This document shows, in pieces, positions 18,801 to 27,234 of a stretch of DNA of 64,000 nucleotides. This DNA comes from JBOGVA01 sp050692195 (lineage in GTDB: Bacteria; Actinomycetota; UBA4738): the NCBI GenBank assembly GCA_050692195.1, contig JBOGVA010000093.1, positions 1 to 64,000 of the forward strand. Reading direction: 5' to 3'. Below the pieces are notes generated by a model that saw only the letters and a program-made list of their open reading frames with translations, ran no database searches and had not been told where the DNA came from. The stretch's first letter is position 1, and every line of letters starts with the position of its first letter. A program made the translations under genes and the position numbers.

Positions 18801-19346
18801 ATGTCTCGGATCGGCAAGCAGCCCGTCGTCCTCCCGGAAGGGGTGGAGGTTGCGCTCGAGGGGTCCCGGGTCACCGTCAAGGGGCCCAGGGGCTCCCTCG
18901 AGCAGACCTTCCATCCGGATATGCGCATCCAGTTGGAGGAGGCGACGCTGCGGGTGGAACGCCCCAGCGACGAGCGGTCCCATCGTTCCCTTCACGGACT
19001 GACCCGCTCGCTCATCGCCAACATGGTGGAGGGGGTCACGGCCGGCTTCGAGAAGCGGCTGGAGATCGTGGGCGTTGGCTATCGAGCGGCCCTGAAGGAT
19101 TCCGACCTCGAGCTGGCCCTGGGCTTCTCTCACCCCGTGAGGTTTCCAGCGCCCTCCGGGATCGAGTTCGAGGTCCCAGCCCCCAACCGGATCGTCGTTC
19201 GGGGGATCGACAAGCAGCAGGTGGGAGAGGTGGCCGCGGAGATCCGCAAGATCCGCAAGCCTGAGCCGTACAAGGGAAAGGGCATCCGGTACGAAGGAGA
19301 GTACGTGCGGAAGAAGGCTGGCAAGGCCGCGAAGGGAGCGGCGTGA
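18801..19346 (+). CDS. rplF: 50S ribosomal protein L6
   Basis: Sarcin-ricin-loop region protein, 181 residues. It opens MSRIGKQPVVLPEGVEV, and its duplicated fold ends in GEVAAEIRKIRKPEPYKGKGIRYEGEYVRKKAGK. The stop overlaps the rplR ATG (TGATG). Confidence 0.97.
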   Translation: MSRIGKQPVVLPEGVEVALEGSRVTVKGPRGSLEQTFHPDMRIQLEEATLRVERPSDERSHRSLHGLTRSLIANMVEGVTAGFEKRLEIVGVGYRAALKDSDLELALGFSHPVRFPAPSGIEFEVPAPNRIVVRGIDKQQVGEVAAEIRKIRKPEPYKGKGIRYEGEYVRKKAGKAAKGAA

Positions 19347-19693
19347 TGCGGGCCGGAGCCAAGCGCCTTGCGAGGATCCGCCGGCACCTCCGGGTCCGAA
19401 AGACCGTTACGGGGACGGCCGCCCGCCCGCGGCTGGCCGTGTACCGTTCGAACCGGCATATCTACGCCCAGCTGGTGGACGACGGATCCGCCCGAACCCT
19501 GGCCGCGGCCTCCGACCTGGCAGTCAGCGAGGGCGACAAGGCGGCCAAGGCCAAGCATGTGGGAACGGCGATCGCCCAGCAGGCCCGGGAGATCGGCGTG
19601 GATCGCGTGGTATTGGACCGCGGAGGACGCCTCTATCACGGGCGGGTGAAGGCGCTCGCCGACGCTGCACGAGAGGGAGGTCTGAGGATTTGA
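19346..19693 (+). CDS. rplR: 50S ribosomal protein L18
   Basis: 5S rRNA-binding protein, 115 residues, overlapping rplF by one base. The sequence runs from RHLRVRKTVTGTAARPRLAVYRSNRHIYAQLVDD to the final DRGGRLYHGRVKALADAAREGGLRI, the standard L18 end. A GTG three bases earlier could also serve as start. Confidence 0.96.
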   Translation: MRAGAKRLARIRRHLRVRKTVTGTAARPRLAVYRSNRHIYAQLVDDGSARTLAAASDLAVSEGDKAAKAKHVGTAIAQQAREIGVDRVVLDRGGRLYHGRVKALADAAREGGLRI

Positions 19694-20286
19694 GACGCTA
19701 CGACCAGGCCGCCGAGCGAAGCCCGTACGAGGAGCGGGTGGTCTCGATCAATCGCGTTGCCAAAGTGGTGAAGGGCGGGCGCCGGTTCAGCTTCGCCGCC
19801 CTGGTCGTGGTCGGCGACAAGGCTGGCCGGGTCGGCGTCGGATACGGCAAGGCAAAGGAGGTCCCCGCAGCCATCCAGAAAGGTGTGGAGGAAGCAAGGA
19901 AGGCCATGATCGAGGTTCCCATGATGCATACGACTATCACCCACCAGGTGGTCGGTCAGGACGGCGCCGGGATCGTCCTCATGAAGCCGGCCGCCCCGGG
20001 GACCGGCGTCATCGCGGGCGGGCCGGTCCGTGCTGTGGTGGAGGCGGCCGGCATCAAGGACATCCTGTCGAAGTCCCTCGGCTCCGGGAACCCGATCAAC
20101 ATCGTGCACGCCGCCATGGCGGGGTTGCGCTCGCTCAAGCGGCCGGAGGATATCGCTCGGCTCCGAGAGCGGGATGCCAGTGAGATCGCCCCGCGCCCGA
20201 TGCTCGAGGCCATCGCCAGGGCCGATCAAGCGACGGCCGCTGCGCGCGCCGAGTCCGAGGTGGAGTGGAGAGATGGCCAGACTTAG
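19690..20286 (+). CDS. rpsE: 30S ribosomal protein S5
   Basis: Accuracy-related 30S protein, 198 residues from a TTG start overlapping rplR by 4 nt. The dsRNA-binding-like N domain (EERVVSINRVAKVVKGGRRFSFAALVVVGDKAGRVGVGYGKAKEVP) and GTGVIAGGPVRAVVEAAGIKDILSKSLGS are intact. The C-terminus extends about 25 residues past the common end. The last 14 nt overlap rpmD. Confidence 0.96.
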   Translation: MRRYDQAAERSPYEERVVSINRVAKVVKGGRRFSFAALVVVGDKAGRVGVGYGKAKEVPAAIQKGVEEARKAMIEVPMMHTTITHQVVGQDGAGIVLMKPAAPGTGVIAGGPVRAVVEAAGIKDILSKSLGSGNPINIVHAAMAGLRSLKRPEDIARLRERDASEIAPRPMLEAIARADQATAAARAESEVEWRDGQT

Positions 20287-20458
20287 AGTGACCCAGGTCA
20301 GGAGCGTCGTGGACCGCCCGCGGGACCAGAAGGCTACGGTCCGCAGGCTCGGCCTGCACCGCATCCGAGACTCGGTCCTCAAGGAGGATCGCCCCGAGAT
20401 CCGGGGAATGATCGCCAAGGTGTCGCATCTCGTCCACGTCGAAGAGGTCGAGGAGTGA
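20273..20458 (+). CDS. rpmD: 50S ribosomal protein L30
   Basis: Small 50S protein, 61 residues, with the sequence MARLRVTQVRSVVDRPRDQK and RRLGLHRIRDSVLKEDRPEIRGMI typical of L30. It overlaps the end of rpsE. ATG 20273 is preceded by GGAGAG. It could be missed because a much longer out-of-family frame runs through it. Confidence 0.95.
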   Translation: MARLRVTQVRSVVDRPRDQKATVRRLGLHRIRDSVLKEDRPEIRGMIAKVSHLVHVEEVEE

Positions 20459-20465
20459 GGCTCGG

Positions 20466-20915
20466 ATGAAGCTCCATCACCTCAGGCCCAACGAAGGCGC
20501 CGTCCGGGAACGCAAGCGAATGGGCCGTGGACGGGCCGCCGGGCAGGGCAAGACGGCCGGTCGTGGCACCAAGGGGTACAACGCCCGGCACAACCCGAGG
20601 CTCGGCTTCGAGGGGGGGCAGGTGCCCCTCCAGCGCCGCACCCCCAAGCTGAAGGGATTCGCCAATCCAAACCGCTTGGAGTGGTCTGTCGTCAACGTGG
20701 AGAGGCTCGGAGATGCGTTCGAGGCCGGCAGCGAGGTCACACCGGAGCGGCTTCGGGCCCTGGGGATGGCCCGGAAGTCCAGGCCGGTGAAGGTCCTGGG
20801 ACGGGGAGAGCTGACCACTGCATTGACGGTGCGGGCACACGCGGTTTCGGGGACCGCTCGGGCCAAGATCGAGCGGGCCGGTGGGACCGTTGAGATCATC
20901 GAGCCTGTACACTGA
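20466..20915 (+). CDS. rplO: 50S ribosomal protein L15
   Basis: Late-assembly 50S protein, 149 residues. MKLHHLRPNEGAVRERKRMGRGRAAGQGKTAGRGTKGYNAR is the glycine/arginine-rich N-terminal extension, followed by the FEGGQVPLQRRTPKLKGF motif. It is immediately upstream of secY, as in most bacteria. Confidence 0.97.
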   Translation: MKLHHLRPNEGAVRERKRMGRGRAAGQGKTAGRGTKGYNARHNPRLGFEGGQVPLQRRTPKLKGFANPNRLEWSVVNVERLGDAFEAGSEVTPERLRALGMARKSRPVKVLGRGELTTALTVRAHAVSGTARAKIERAGGTVEIIEPVH

Positions 20916-20946
20916 CTTCTCGGCGGTCCCTGGAGGCGTGTCTTAG

Positions 20947-22242
20947 ATGCTGAAGGCGTTCGTCAACGCGTTCAAGATCCCCGACCTGCGCAAGAAGATC
21001 CTCTTCACGCTGGGCATCATCGCCGTGTTCCGGCTGGGCTCGCACGTCCCCGTACCCAACGTCGACCTGGACAGGCTTCAGGAGCTCCAGAACGCGACAA
21101 CCGGGGAAGGGCTGTCCGCCCTGCAGTTCATCGACCTCTTCTCCGGCGGGGCTCTGACCAGGTTCGCGGTCTTCTCGCTCGGGATCATGCCCTACATCAC
21201 GAGCTCGATCATCATGCAGCTCCTCACGGTGGTGATCCCGAAGCTCGAGCAGTGGCAGAAGCAGGGCGAGATCGGCATCAAGAAGATCACCCAGTGGACC
21301 CGCTACATGACGGTTACCCTGGCCCTGCTCCAGTCCACGGGCCTGGTCTTCCTGTTCAACAGCAGCCAGTTCTCGACGACCGGAGGGGAGTCCGGGATCG
21401 TCCGGGACTTCACCCCTCCCCGGGTCGCGCTTATGGTCCTGACCCTGACCGGCGGGACGGCCATGATCATGTGGCTGGGTGAGCTGATCACCCAGCGGGG
21501 GATCGGCAACGGGATGTCCCTGTTGATCTTCACCAGCGTGATCTCGACCCTTCCGGCGGAGGGCCTGGCCATTCTCCGGCAGGCCGGACCTGCCAAGTTC
21601 TACTTCCTGCTCGGGCTCGGAGTGGCGATCATCCTGGCCGTGGTGTGGATGGAGCAGGGCCAGCGTCGGATCCCGGTGCAGTACGCCAAGCGAGTCGTGG
21701 GGCGACGGATGATGGGGGGCCAGAGCACCTACATCCCGCTCAAGGTCAACCAGTCCGGTGTGATCCCGATCATCTTCGCTTCATCGGTCCTGTACTTCCC
21801 GACGCTGCTTCAGAACGTGATCCACGTCGAATGGTTCCAGGACTTCGTGAACAATCACTTGCTCAGGCAGTCCAGCCTGTTGTACATGATCATCTACGGC
21901 GGCCTCGTCGTGTTCTTCGCGTACTTCTATACCGCGATCACCTTCAATCCGATCGACACGGCCGACAACATCCGAAAGTACGGAGGGTTCATCCCGGGCA
22001 TCCGGCCCGGCAGGCCCACCGCCGAGCATCTTTCGGGCATCCTCAACCGCATCACGCTGCCGGGCTCGCTCTTCCTCGCCGCCATCGCTCTGATCCCCTC
22101 GATCTTTCTGGCCATCTGGGCCATCACGGCATTCCCCTTCGGGGGGACCACCATCCTGATCACGGTTGGGGTCGCGCTCGAGACCATGAAGCAGCTCGAA
22201 TCCCAGCTGATGATGCGTCACTACGAGGGATTCCTCCACTAA
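20947..22242 (+). CDS. secY: protein translocase subunit SecY
   Basis: Central pore of the Sec translocon in the cytoplasmic membrane, 431 residues with ten expected transmembrane helices. Landmarks are the N-terminal KIPDLRKKILFTLGIIAVFRLGSHVPVPNVD, the plug region around LFSGGALTRFAVFSLGIMPYITSSIIMQLLTVVIPKLE, GIGNGMSLLIF, the cytosolic loop YAKRVVGRRMMGGQSTYIPLKVNQSGVIPIIFASS, and RPGRPTAEHL. It ends near the family C-terminus. Followed by adk 12 bp later. Confidence 0.98.
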   Translation: MLKAFVNAFKIPDLRKKILFTLGIIAVFRLGSHVPVPNVDLDRLQELQNATTGEGLSALQFIDLFSGGALTRFAVFSLGIMPYITSSIIMQLLTVVIPKLEQWQKQGEIGIKKITQWTRYMTVTLALLQSTGLVFLFNSSQFSTTGGESGIVRDFTPPRVALMVLTLTGGTAMIMWLGELITQRGIGNGMSLLIFTSVISTLPAEGLAILRQAGPAKFYFLLGLGVAIILAVVWMEQGQRRIPVQYAKRVVGRRMMGGQSTYIPLKVNQSGVIPIIFASSVLYFPTLLQNVIHVEWFQDFVNNHLLRQSSLLYMIIYGGLVVFFAYFYTAITFNPIDTADNIRKYGGFIPGIRPGRPTAEHLSGILNRITLPGSLFLAAIALIPSIFLAIWAITAFPFGGTTILITVGVALETMKQLESQLMMRHYEGFLH

Positions 22243-22254
22243 GGGAGGGGCCCG

Positions 22255-22911
22255 ATGCGCATCGTGCTGCTGGGCCCCCCCGGGGCCGGGAAGGGAACGC
22301 AAGCCAAGCGGATGGCCGAGCGCTACGGCCTGGTTCACGTCGCCACCGGGGACATCTTCCGGCGCAACGTGCAGGAAGGGACCGAGCTGGGCAGGCTGGC
22401 GAGGCCCTATATGGGCGCCGGCGAGCTGGTCCCGGACGACATCACCGTTCGGATGATGGTCCGCGCGTTGGAGGAGGTCCCTCGGGGCTACATCCTGGAC
22501 GGCTTCCCCCGGACCGTGGCTCAGGCCGAGGCCCTCGAGGCAGCCCTGGCCGCCTTGGGGCGACCTCTCTCCGTGGCGCTGGCGTTCTTGATCGACGACG
22601 AGACCGCCGTAAGGCGCATCGCCGGACGACGGACGTGTGCCAGGTGCCAGCGCCCCTGTCACGTCGATTTCGATCCACCGCGGGTCCCGGGGGTCTGCGA
22701 CGTGTGCGGCGGAGGTCTGATCCAGCGGCCGGACGATGACGAGGAGACGGTTCGGCGCCGAATTCAGGTGTACCACGAGAGCACCGAGCCGCTCCTTAAG
22801 TTCTATTCCGAACGGGGCCTCCTGCGAGAGGTCGAGGCGACGGGTACCGTGGACGAAGTGGCCGACCGAGCCACCGCCGCGCTGAGCGACCTGGCACCAT
22901 CCGTCGGGTAG
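22255..22911 (+). CDS. adk: adenylate kinase (zinc-binding lid)
   Basis: Interconverts ATP + AMP and 2 ADP. It has 218 residues; the P-loop is GPPGAGKGTQAKRMAE, the AMP-binding region contains ATGDIFR, and DGFPRTVAQAEAL is conserved. The LID domain holds four cysteines (CARC ... CDVC), a structural zinc site found in many Gram-positive enzymes. Long form with full lid. The secY-adk-map order is standard. Confidence 0.97.
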   Translation: MRIVLLGPPGAGKGTQAKRMAERYGLVHVATGDIFRRNVQEGTELGRLARPYMGAGELVPDDITVRMMVRALEEVPRGYILDGFPRTVAQAEALEAALAALGRPLSVALAFLIDDETAVRRIAGRRTCARCQRPCHVDFDPPRVPGVCDVCGGGLIQRPDDDEETVRRRIQVYHESTEPLLKFYSERGLLREVEATGTVDEVADRATAALSDLAPSVG

Positions 22912-22928
22912 CGGGACCCAAGCGTTCG

Positions 22929-23687
22929 ATGATCATCTTCAAGTCGCCCGATGAGATCGAGAAGATGCGGCGGGCCGGTCGCATCGTCGCCCTGACCATC
23001 GACCGGTTGATCGAGGCGGTCCGGCCCGGCATCACCACGTCGGACCTGGATCGGTCGGCGGAGAGGATCATTCAGGGAGAGGGAGCGCTGCCTTCCTTCA
23101 AGGGGTATCGAGGATTCCCCGCCACCATCTGCACCTCGTTGAACGAACAGGTCGTCCACGGGATCCCCGGTTGGAGGATTCTGGAGGCCGGAGACATCCT
23201 TTCGCTGGACGTCGGGGCGATCTGGGAGGGCTACCACGCCGACAGTGCCGTGACGGTCTTCGTCGATGGATCGCCCTCCGACGTGGCCACCCGGCTCGTC
23301 GACGTGACCGCGAGGTCTCTGGAGGCGGGGATCTCCCGGCTCAACGCCGGCGGACGGCTGGGAGACGTGGGGCATGCGGTTCAGCAGGTCGTGGAGGACG
23401 CCGGGTTCAGCGTCGTCCGGGAGTATGCAGGCCACGGGGTTGGGCGAGCGCTGCACGAGGACCCTCAGGTGCCCAACTACGGAGAGCCCGGCCGGGGTCC
23501 CCAGGTCAAGCCCGGGTTGGTCGTGGCCATCGAGCCCATGGTCAACGTGGGCGACTGGCCCACCCGCGTGCTCGCCGACCGGTGGACGGTCGTCACGGCC
23601 GACGGCAGCCACTCGGCCCACTTCGAGCACACCGTCGCCGTTACCGACGAAGGCCCGGAGGTCCTCACTCGCCGGGGCTCTGCGTAG
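22929..23687 (+). CDS. map: methionine aminopeptidase type I
   Basis: Removes the initiator Met from nascent proteins, 252 residues. The five metal ligands are visible: Asp in LDVGAIWEG, Asp in YHADSAVTVF, His in YAGHGVGRALHEDPQVPNYG, Glu in VVAIEPMV and Glu in HFEHTVAVT. No N-terminal zinc-finger extension is present. It is followed by a new promoter before infA. Confidence 0.97.
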   Translation: MIIFKSPDEIEKMRRAGRIVALTIDRLIEAVRPGITTSDLDRSAERIIQGEGALPSFKGYRGFPATICTSLNEQVVHGIPGWRILEAGDILSLDVGAIWEGYHADSAVTVFVDGSPSDVATRLVDVTARSLEAGISRLNAGGRLGDVGHAVQQVVEDAGFSVVREYAGHGVGRALHEDPQVPNYGEPGRGPQVKPGLVVAIEPMVNVGDWPTRVLADRWTVVTADGSHSAHFEHTVAVTDEGPEVLTRRGSA

Positions 23688-23717
23688 CCCGGCCTCGAGC
23701 CCGACCAGGGCCAGAAG

Positions 23718-23746
23718 TAGACGCCTCGCAGCTGGGACTCTATACT
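23718..23746 (+). promoter_or_regulatory. candidate promoter for infA-rpmJ-rpsM-rpsK-rpoA
   Basis: TAGACG (4/6 match to -35) at 23718-23723, a 17-nt spacer and TATACT (5/6 match to -10) at 23741-23746. It lies in the 131-bp gap between map and infA and would provide separate expression of the alpha operon. Confidence 0.5.
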
Positions 23747-23818
23747 TTGAGTGTCGCTCCGGGGCAGGGAGCCCGGGGCGTGTTTTGGCGTGCTCGGATC
23801 GAGAGGTCAACCCGGAGA

Positions 23819-24037
23819 TTGGCGAAGAAGGATGCGATCGAGGTCGAGGGGACGGTCGTGGAGCCCCTGCCAAACGCCATGTTCCGGGTCGAGCTCGATA
23901 ACGGACACAAGGTGCTGACCCACATCTCGGGGAAGATGCGGATGAACTACATCCGGATCCTCCCGGGAGACCGGGTCCTGGTGGAGCTCTCCCCGTACGA
24001 TCTGACCCGGGGGAGGATCATCTACCGGTACCGGTAG
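23819..24037 (+). CDS. infA: translation initiation factor IF-1
   Basis: Single OB-fold factor that binds the ribosomal A site during initiation. 72 residues from a TTG at 23819 (MAKKDAIEVEGTVVEPLPNAMFRVELDNGHKVLTHISGKMRMNYIRILPGDRV... start and end both match the family), preceded by CCCGGAG. A much longer open reading in the same frame runs back over map, but only this segment is IF-1. Followed closely by rpmJ. Confidence 0.96.
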   Translation: MAKKDAIEVEGTVVEPLPNAMFRVELDNGHKVLTHISGKMRMNYIRILPGDRVLVELSPYDLTRGRIIYRYR

Positions 24038-24060
24038 GGTGTCCCGAGGAGGCGACAGTC

Positions 24061-24174
24061 GTGAAGGTTCGACCTTCGGTCAAGAAGATATGCGAGCGCT
24101 GCAAGCTGATCCGCCGGGGCGGCCGGGTCATGGTGATCTGCTCCAACCCACGGCACAAGCAGCGGCAGGGATAG
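24061..24174 (+). CDS. rpmJ: 50S ribosomal protein L36
   Basis: 37-residue zinc-type L36, reading MKVRPSVKKICERCKLIRR then GGRVMVICSNPRHKQRQG, with the C-x2-C ... C ... H zinc ligands intact. GTG start after GAGGCGACAGTC. Located between infA and rpsM as usual. Confidence 0.96.
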   Translation: MKVRPSVKKICERCKLIRRGGRVMVICSNPRHKQRQG

Positions 24175-24189
24175 CGAGGGAGATCGCTC

Positions 24190-24564
24190 ATGGCCCGAAT
24201 CGCCGGCGTCGACCTCCCCCGTGACAAGCGGGTGGACATCGCGCTCAGATACATCTACGGCATGGGCCCCAGCAGGGCGCTCCAGACCGTGGCGGCGCTC
24301 GAGCTCGACGGAGGGCGGAAGGTCCGGGACCTCACCGAGGAAGAGGTCGTTCGGATCCGCGAGTGGATCGAGCGCAACTACAAGGTGGAGGGAGACCTTC
24401 GCCGTGACGTCGCGCAGGACATCAAGCGGAAGATCGAGATCAGCTCGTATCAAGGCATCCGGCATCGGCGGAGCCTTCCGGTCCACGGGCAGCGGACGCA
24501 CACGAACGCCCGCACCCGCAAGGGCCCGAAGAAGACCGTCGGCGTCAGGCGGAAGAAGGTCTAA
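24190..24564 (+). CDS. rpsM: 30S ribosomal protein S13
   Basis: Head protein forming inter-subunit bridges, 124 residues. It begins MARIAGVDLPRDKRVDIALRYIYG and carries the H2TH-like region and the C-terminal RGLPVHGQRTHTNARTRKGPKK-type tail, here with the variant RRSLPVHGQRTHTNARTRKG. ATG 24190 follows GAGGGAG. Confidence 0.97.
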   Translation: MARIAGVDLPRDKRVDIALRYIYGMGPSRALQTVAALELDGGRKVRDLTEEEVVRIREWIERNYKVEGDLRRDVAQDIKRKIEISSYQGIRHRRSLPVHGQRTHTNARTRKGPKKTVGVRRKKV

Positions 24565-24579
24565 GGAGACGAGGCCAGG

Positions 24580-24972
24580 ATGGCGAAGCCCAAGACCAAG
24601 AAGCCCCGGCGGCGGGAGAAGAAGAGCGTCTCGCATGGCCAGGCCCACATCAAGTCGACGTTCAACAACACGATCATCAACATCACCGACCTGGAGGGAA
24701 ACACCCTGTCATGGGCCAGTGCAGGCAACGTCGGGTTCAAGGGCTCTCGCAAGTCCACGCCATTCGCGGCCCAGCTCGCGGCCGAGGCCGCGGCTCGCCG
24801 TGCCCAGGAGCACGGCTTGACCAAAGTGGACGTCTTCGTAAAGGGTCCGGGCTCCGGGCGAGAAACGGCCATCCGTTCCCTGGCCGCAACGGGGCTGGAG
24901 ATCCTGGGCATCCAGGACGTCACTCCAGTACCGCACAACGGTTGCCGGCCCCGGAAGAGGCGGCGCGTCTGA
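24580..24972 (+). CDS. rpsK: 30S ribosomal protein S11
   Basis: Platform protein, 130 residues, with HGQAHIKSTFNNTIINITDLEGNTLSWASAGNVGFKGSRKSTPFAAQ and the C-terminal DVTPVPHNGCRPRKRRRV. Most bacteria have rpsD next; here rpoA follows after a 99-bp gap and no S4 is encoded in the window. Confidence 0.97.
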   Translation: MAKPKTKKPRRREKKSVSHGQAHIKSTFNNTIINITDLEGNTLSWASAGNVGFKGSRKSTPFAAQLAAEAAARRAQEHGLTKVDVFVKGPGSGRETAIRSLAATGLEILGIQDVTPVPHNGCRPRKRRRV

Positions 24973-25071
24973 GACGTTGTCGTAAATAGGCAAGACCCTC
25001 GGCTCGAAGGCCGGGGGAGGCAGACTGACTGCGGGGCAGAAATGGATGATCCCCCGCCAGGGAGGTGCACG

Positions 25072-26004
25072 TTGCTCATCGTCGCTCGACCCCAGATCCA
25101 TGAGGAGAGCCTCACGCCCACACGCTCGAAGTTCTCCATCGAACCGCTCCAGCCGGGCTTCGGTTACACGCTCGGCAACGCGCTCCGGCGAACGCTGCTT
25201 TCGTCGATCCCCGGCGCCGCCATCTCCTCGGTGAGGATCGACGGCGTCCTGCACGAGTTCTCGACGATCCCGAAGATCACCGAGGACGTCACCGACATCA
25301 TCCTCAACCTCAAGCAGCTCGTGATTCGATCCGAGGTGGAGGAGCCGGTCACCGCCTTCCTGAAGGCGAAGGGCCCCGCCGACGTGACCGCGGGCGACGT
25401 CCAGCCGCCCGCCGGCGTGGAGATCCTCAACCCGGACCTGCACATCGCCACGCTCGGCAAGGGAGCGACGATGGAGCTCGAGCTGGTGGTGCAGCGTGGG
25501 GTGGGGTATGTGCCCGCGGAGAAGAACAAGAATCCCCGGGACCCGATCGGAGTGATCCCTGTCGACTCGCTGTTCTCGCCGGTGCGCCGGGTGACGTACT
25601 CGGTGGAGAACACCCGCGTGGAGCAGATGACCGACCGGGACCGGCTGATCCTGGACGTCGAGACGGACGGTTCGATCTCCCCACGGGAGGGCCTGGCCTC
25701 TGCCGGCACCACGCTGACGGAGCTCGCGAACCTGTTCGGGGAGCTGGCGGAAAGCCCGGGCCTCACGGTCGGTCCGGCCGCCACCGAGTCGGCCCTGACC
25801 GGGGATCTGGCCTTGACCATCGAGGACCTCAACCTGACGGTACGCTCCTACAACTGCCTGAAGCGGGAGGGAATCAACACCGTCGGAGAGCTGGTCGAGA
25901 AGAGCGAGGCCGAGCTCATGGACATCCGCAACTTCGGACAGAAGTCCATCGAGGAGGTCAAGTCCAAGCTCGACGAGCTCGGGTTGACCCTTCGGGAGGA
26001 GTAG
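25072..26004 (+). CDS. rpoA: DNA-directed RNA polymerase subunit alpha
   Basis: Scaffold subunit of RNA polymerase, 310 residues. TTG 25072 is chosen over the in-frame ATG at 25042 because GGGAGGTG sits at 25060-25067 and the protein then starts MLIVARPQIHEE, as in other actinobacteria. The N-terminal dimerisation domain includes LQPGFGYTLGNALRRTLLSSIPGAAISSVRIDGVLHEF. The alphaCTD contains the DNA-binding NLTVRSYNCLKREGINTVGEL and FGQKSIEEVKSKLDELGL. Confidence 0.97.
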   Translation: MLIVARPQIHEESLTPTRSKFSIEPLQPGFGYTLGNALRRTLLSSIPGAAISSVRIDGVLHEFSTIPKITEDVTDIILNLKQLVIRSEVEEPVTAFLKAKGPADVTAGDVQPPAGVEILNPDLHIATLGKGATMELELVVQRGVGYVPAEKNKNPRDPIGVIPVDSLFSPVRRVTYSVENTRVEQMTDRDRLILDVETDGSISPREGLASAGTTLTELANLFGELAESPGLTVGPAATESALTGDLALTIEDLNLTVRSYNCLKREGINTVGELVEKSEAELMDIRNFGQKSIEEVKSKLDELGLTLREE

Positions 26005-26007
26005 GGA

Positions 26008-26376
26008 TTGCCCAGGCCCAGGAAGGGACCGCGACTGGGGTCCGGCCCGGCGCACGAGCGCCTGCTTCTGGGCGGGCTGGCCGCACAGCTTTTCCAGCAC
26101 GGCCGGATCCGTACTACGGAGGCAAAGGCCAAGGCTCTCCGTCCCCTTGCCGAGCACCTGATCACCTTCGCCAAGCGGGGTGACGTTCAGGCCAGGCGGC
26201 AGGTCCTGAAGACGGTCCCGGACCGAGACGTCGTCCACAAGCTGTTCTCGGAGATCGGGCCCCGGTACGCGGAGCGCAACGGTGGCTACACCCGGGTCCT
26301 CAAGCTTGGGCAGCGCAAGGGCGACGGCGCCGCCATGGCGCTCATCGAGCTGCTGCCGGCAGAAGAACAGGAGTAG
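26008..26376 (+). CDS. rplQ: 50S ribosomal protein L17
   Basis: Tunnel-exit region protein, 122 residues from a TTG start four bases after rpoA. Family sequence MPRPRKGPRLGSGPAHERLLLGGLAAQLFQHGRIRTTEAKAKALRPLAEHLITFAKRG and the C-terminal GGYTRVLKLGQRKGDGAAMALIELL are intact. Confidence 0.96.
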   Translation: MPRPRKGPRLGSGPAHERLLLGGLAAQLFQHGRIRTTEAKAKALRPLAEHLITFAKRGDVQARRQVLKTVPDRDVVHKLFSEIGPRYAERNGGYTRVLKLGQRKGDGAAMALIELLPAEEQE

Positions 26377-26393
26377 GCACGCCCCGAGAACCG

Positions 26394-27143
26394 GTGGCGG
26401 ACGTCATCAAGCTGGTTCTGGCCTACGACGGGACCGGCTTTCACGGGTGGGCTCGGCAGCCGGGTGTTCGTACCGTCCAGGGCGTGCTGGAGGAGGCCTT
26501 GGGGCGGATGCTCCGCCAGCCCCCCAGGCTCTCCGTGGCGGGGCGGACAGATGCCGGTGTGCACGCCGAGGGGCAGGTCGCTTCGTTCGCGGCGCCGGCG
26601 GGCACCGACCCCGCCCGGATCCAGGTCGCCCTCAACGCGATGCTGGGGCCGGAGATCGTGGTCATGGGTGCGGAGGTCGCTCCGGAGACGTTCGACGCCC
26701 GGCACAGCGCCACCGGCCGCGAATACCTCTACCGGATGGACACCGGCCCACTGCCCGATCCCTTCACCGCCAGATTCGTATGGCACCGCCCCGCCCGGCT
26801 CTCGCTGCCCCGGATGCGGGCTGCGGCGCACACCCTGGTGGGCGAACATGACTTCGCCTCCTTCTGCCGCGCTCCCAAGCTCCCTTCGGGCGCCGTCCGG
26901 AGGCTGATCCGATTGGCGGTGAGCGCCCGAGACGATCGGGTGGAGTTCAGGGCCCTTGCCGACGGCTTCCTCCACCAGATGGTGCGGAGCGTGGTCGGCA
27001 CGCTCGTGGCGGTGGGCGAAGGCAAGATCGAACCCCAGGCGATGGCGGACATCCTCAGTGCCCGGAGCCGGTCGGCCGCCGGCCCGGTCGCCCCTCCCCA
27101 AGGTCTTTCGCTGGTCCGGGTCCTGTACGGGCATCGTCGCTGA
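26394..27143 (+). CDS. truA: tRNA pseudouridine(38-40) synthase
   Basis: Forms pseudouridine at positions 38-40 of tRNA anticodon stems. 249 residues, GTG start. The catalytic Asp lies in VAGRTDAGVHAEGQV; LAYDGTGFHGWARQPGVRTVQGVLEEAL and FLHQMVRSVVGTLVAVGEGK are family signatures. Its position after rplQ is common in Gram-positive bacteria. A strong hairpin follows 24 bp after the stop. Confidence 0.96.
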   Translation: MADVIKLVLAYDGTGFHGWARQPGVRTVQGVLEEALGRMLRQPPRLSVAGRTDAGVHAEGQVASFAAPAGTDPARIQVALNAMLGPEIVVMGAEVAPETFDARHSATGREYLYRMDTGPLPDPFTARFVWHRPARLSLPRMRAAAHTLVGEHDFASFCRAPKLPSGAVRRLIRLAVSARDDRVEFRALADGFLHQMVRSVVGTLVAVGEGKIEPQAMADILSARSRSAAGPVAPPQGLSLVRVLYGHRR

Positions 27144-27166
27144 TCACGCGGCCATACGCAGGACGC

Positions 27167-27196
27167 CCCGGCGGTTACCGAACCGTAACTGCCGGG
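27167..27196 (+). terminator. stem-loop after truA, candidate end of the ribosomal cluster
   Basis: A 12-bp stem (CCCGGCGGTTAC at 27167-27178 with GTAACTGCCGGG at 27185-27196, one G-U pair) closes a 6-nt loop. No U-tract follows, as is often seen in high-GC actinobacteria. Position after truA suggests a transcript end or processing site. Confidence 0.4.
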
Positions 27197-27234
27197 TGAA
27201 GGCGGCGTTGCTACGTGGCCCCACCATCAGACGC

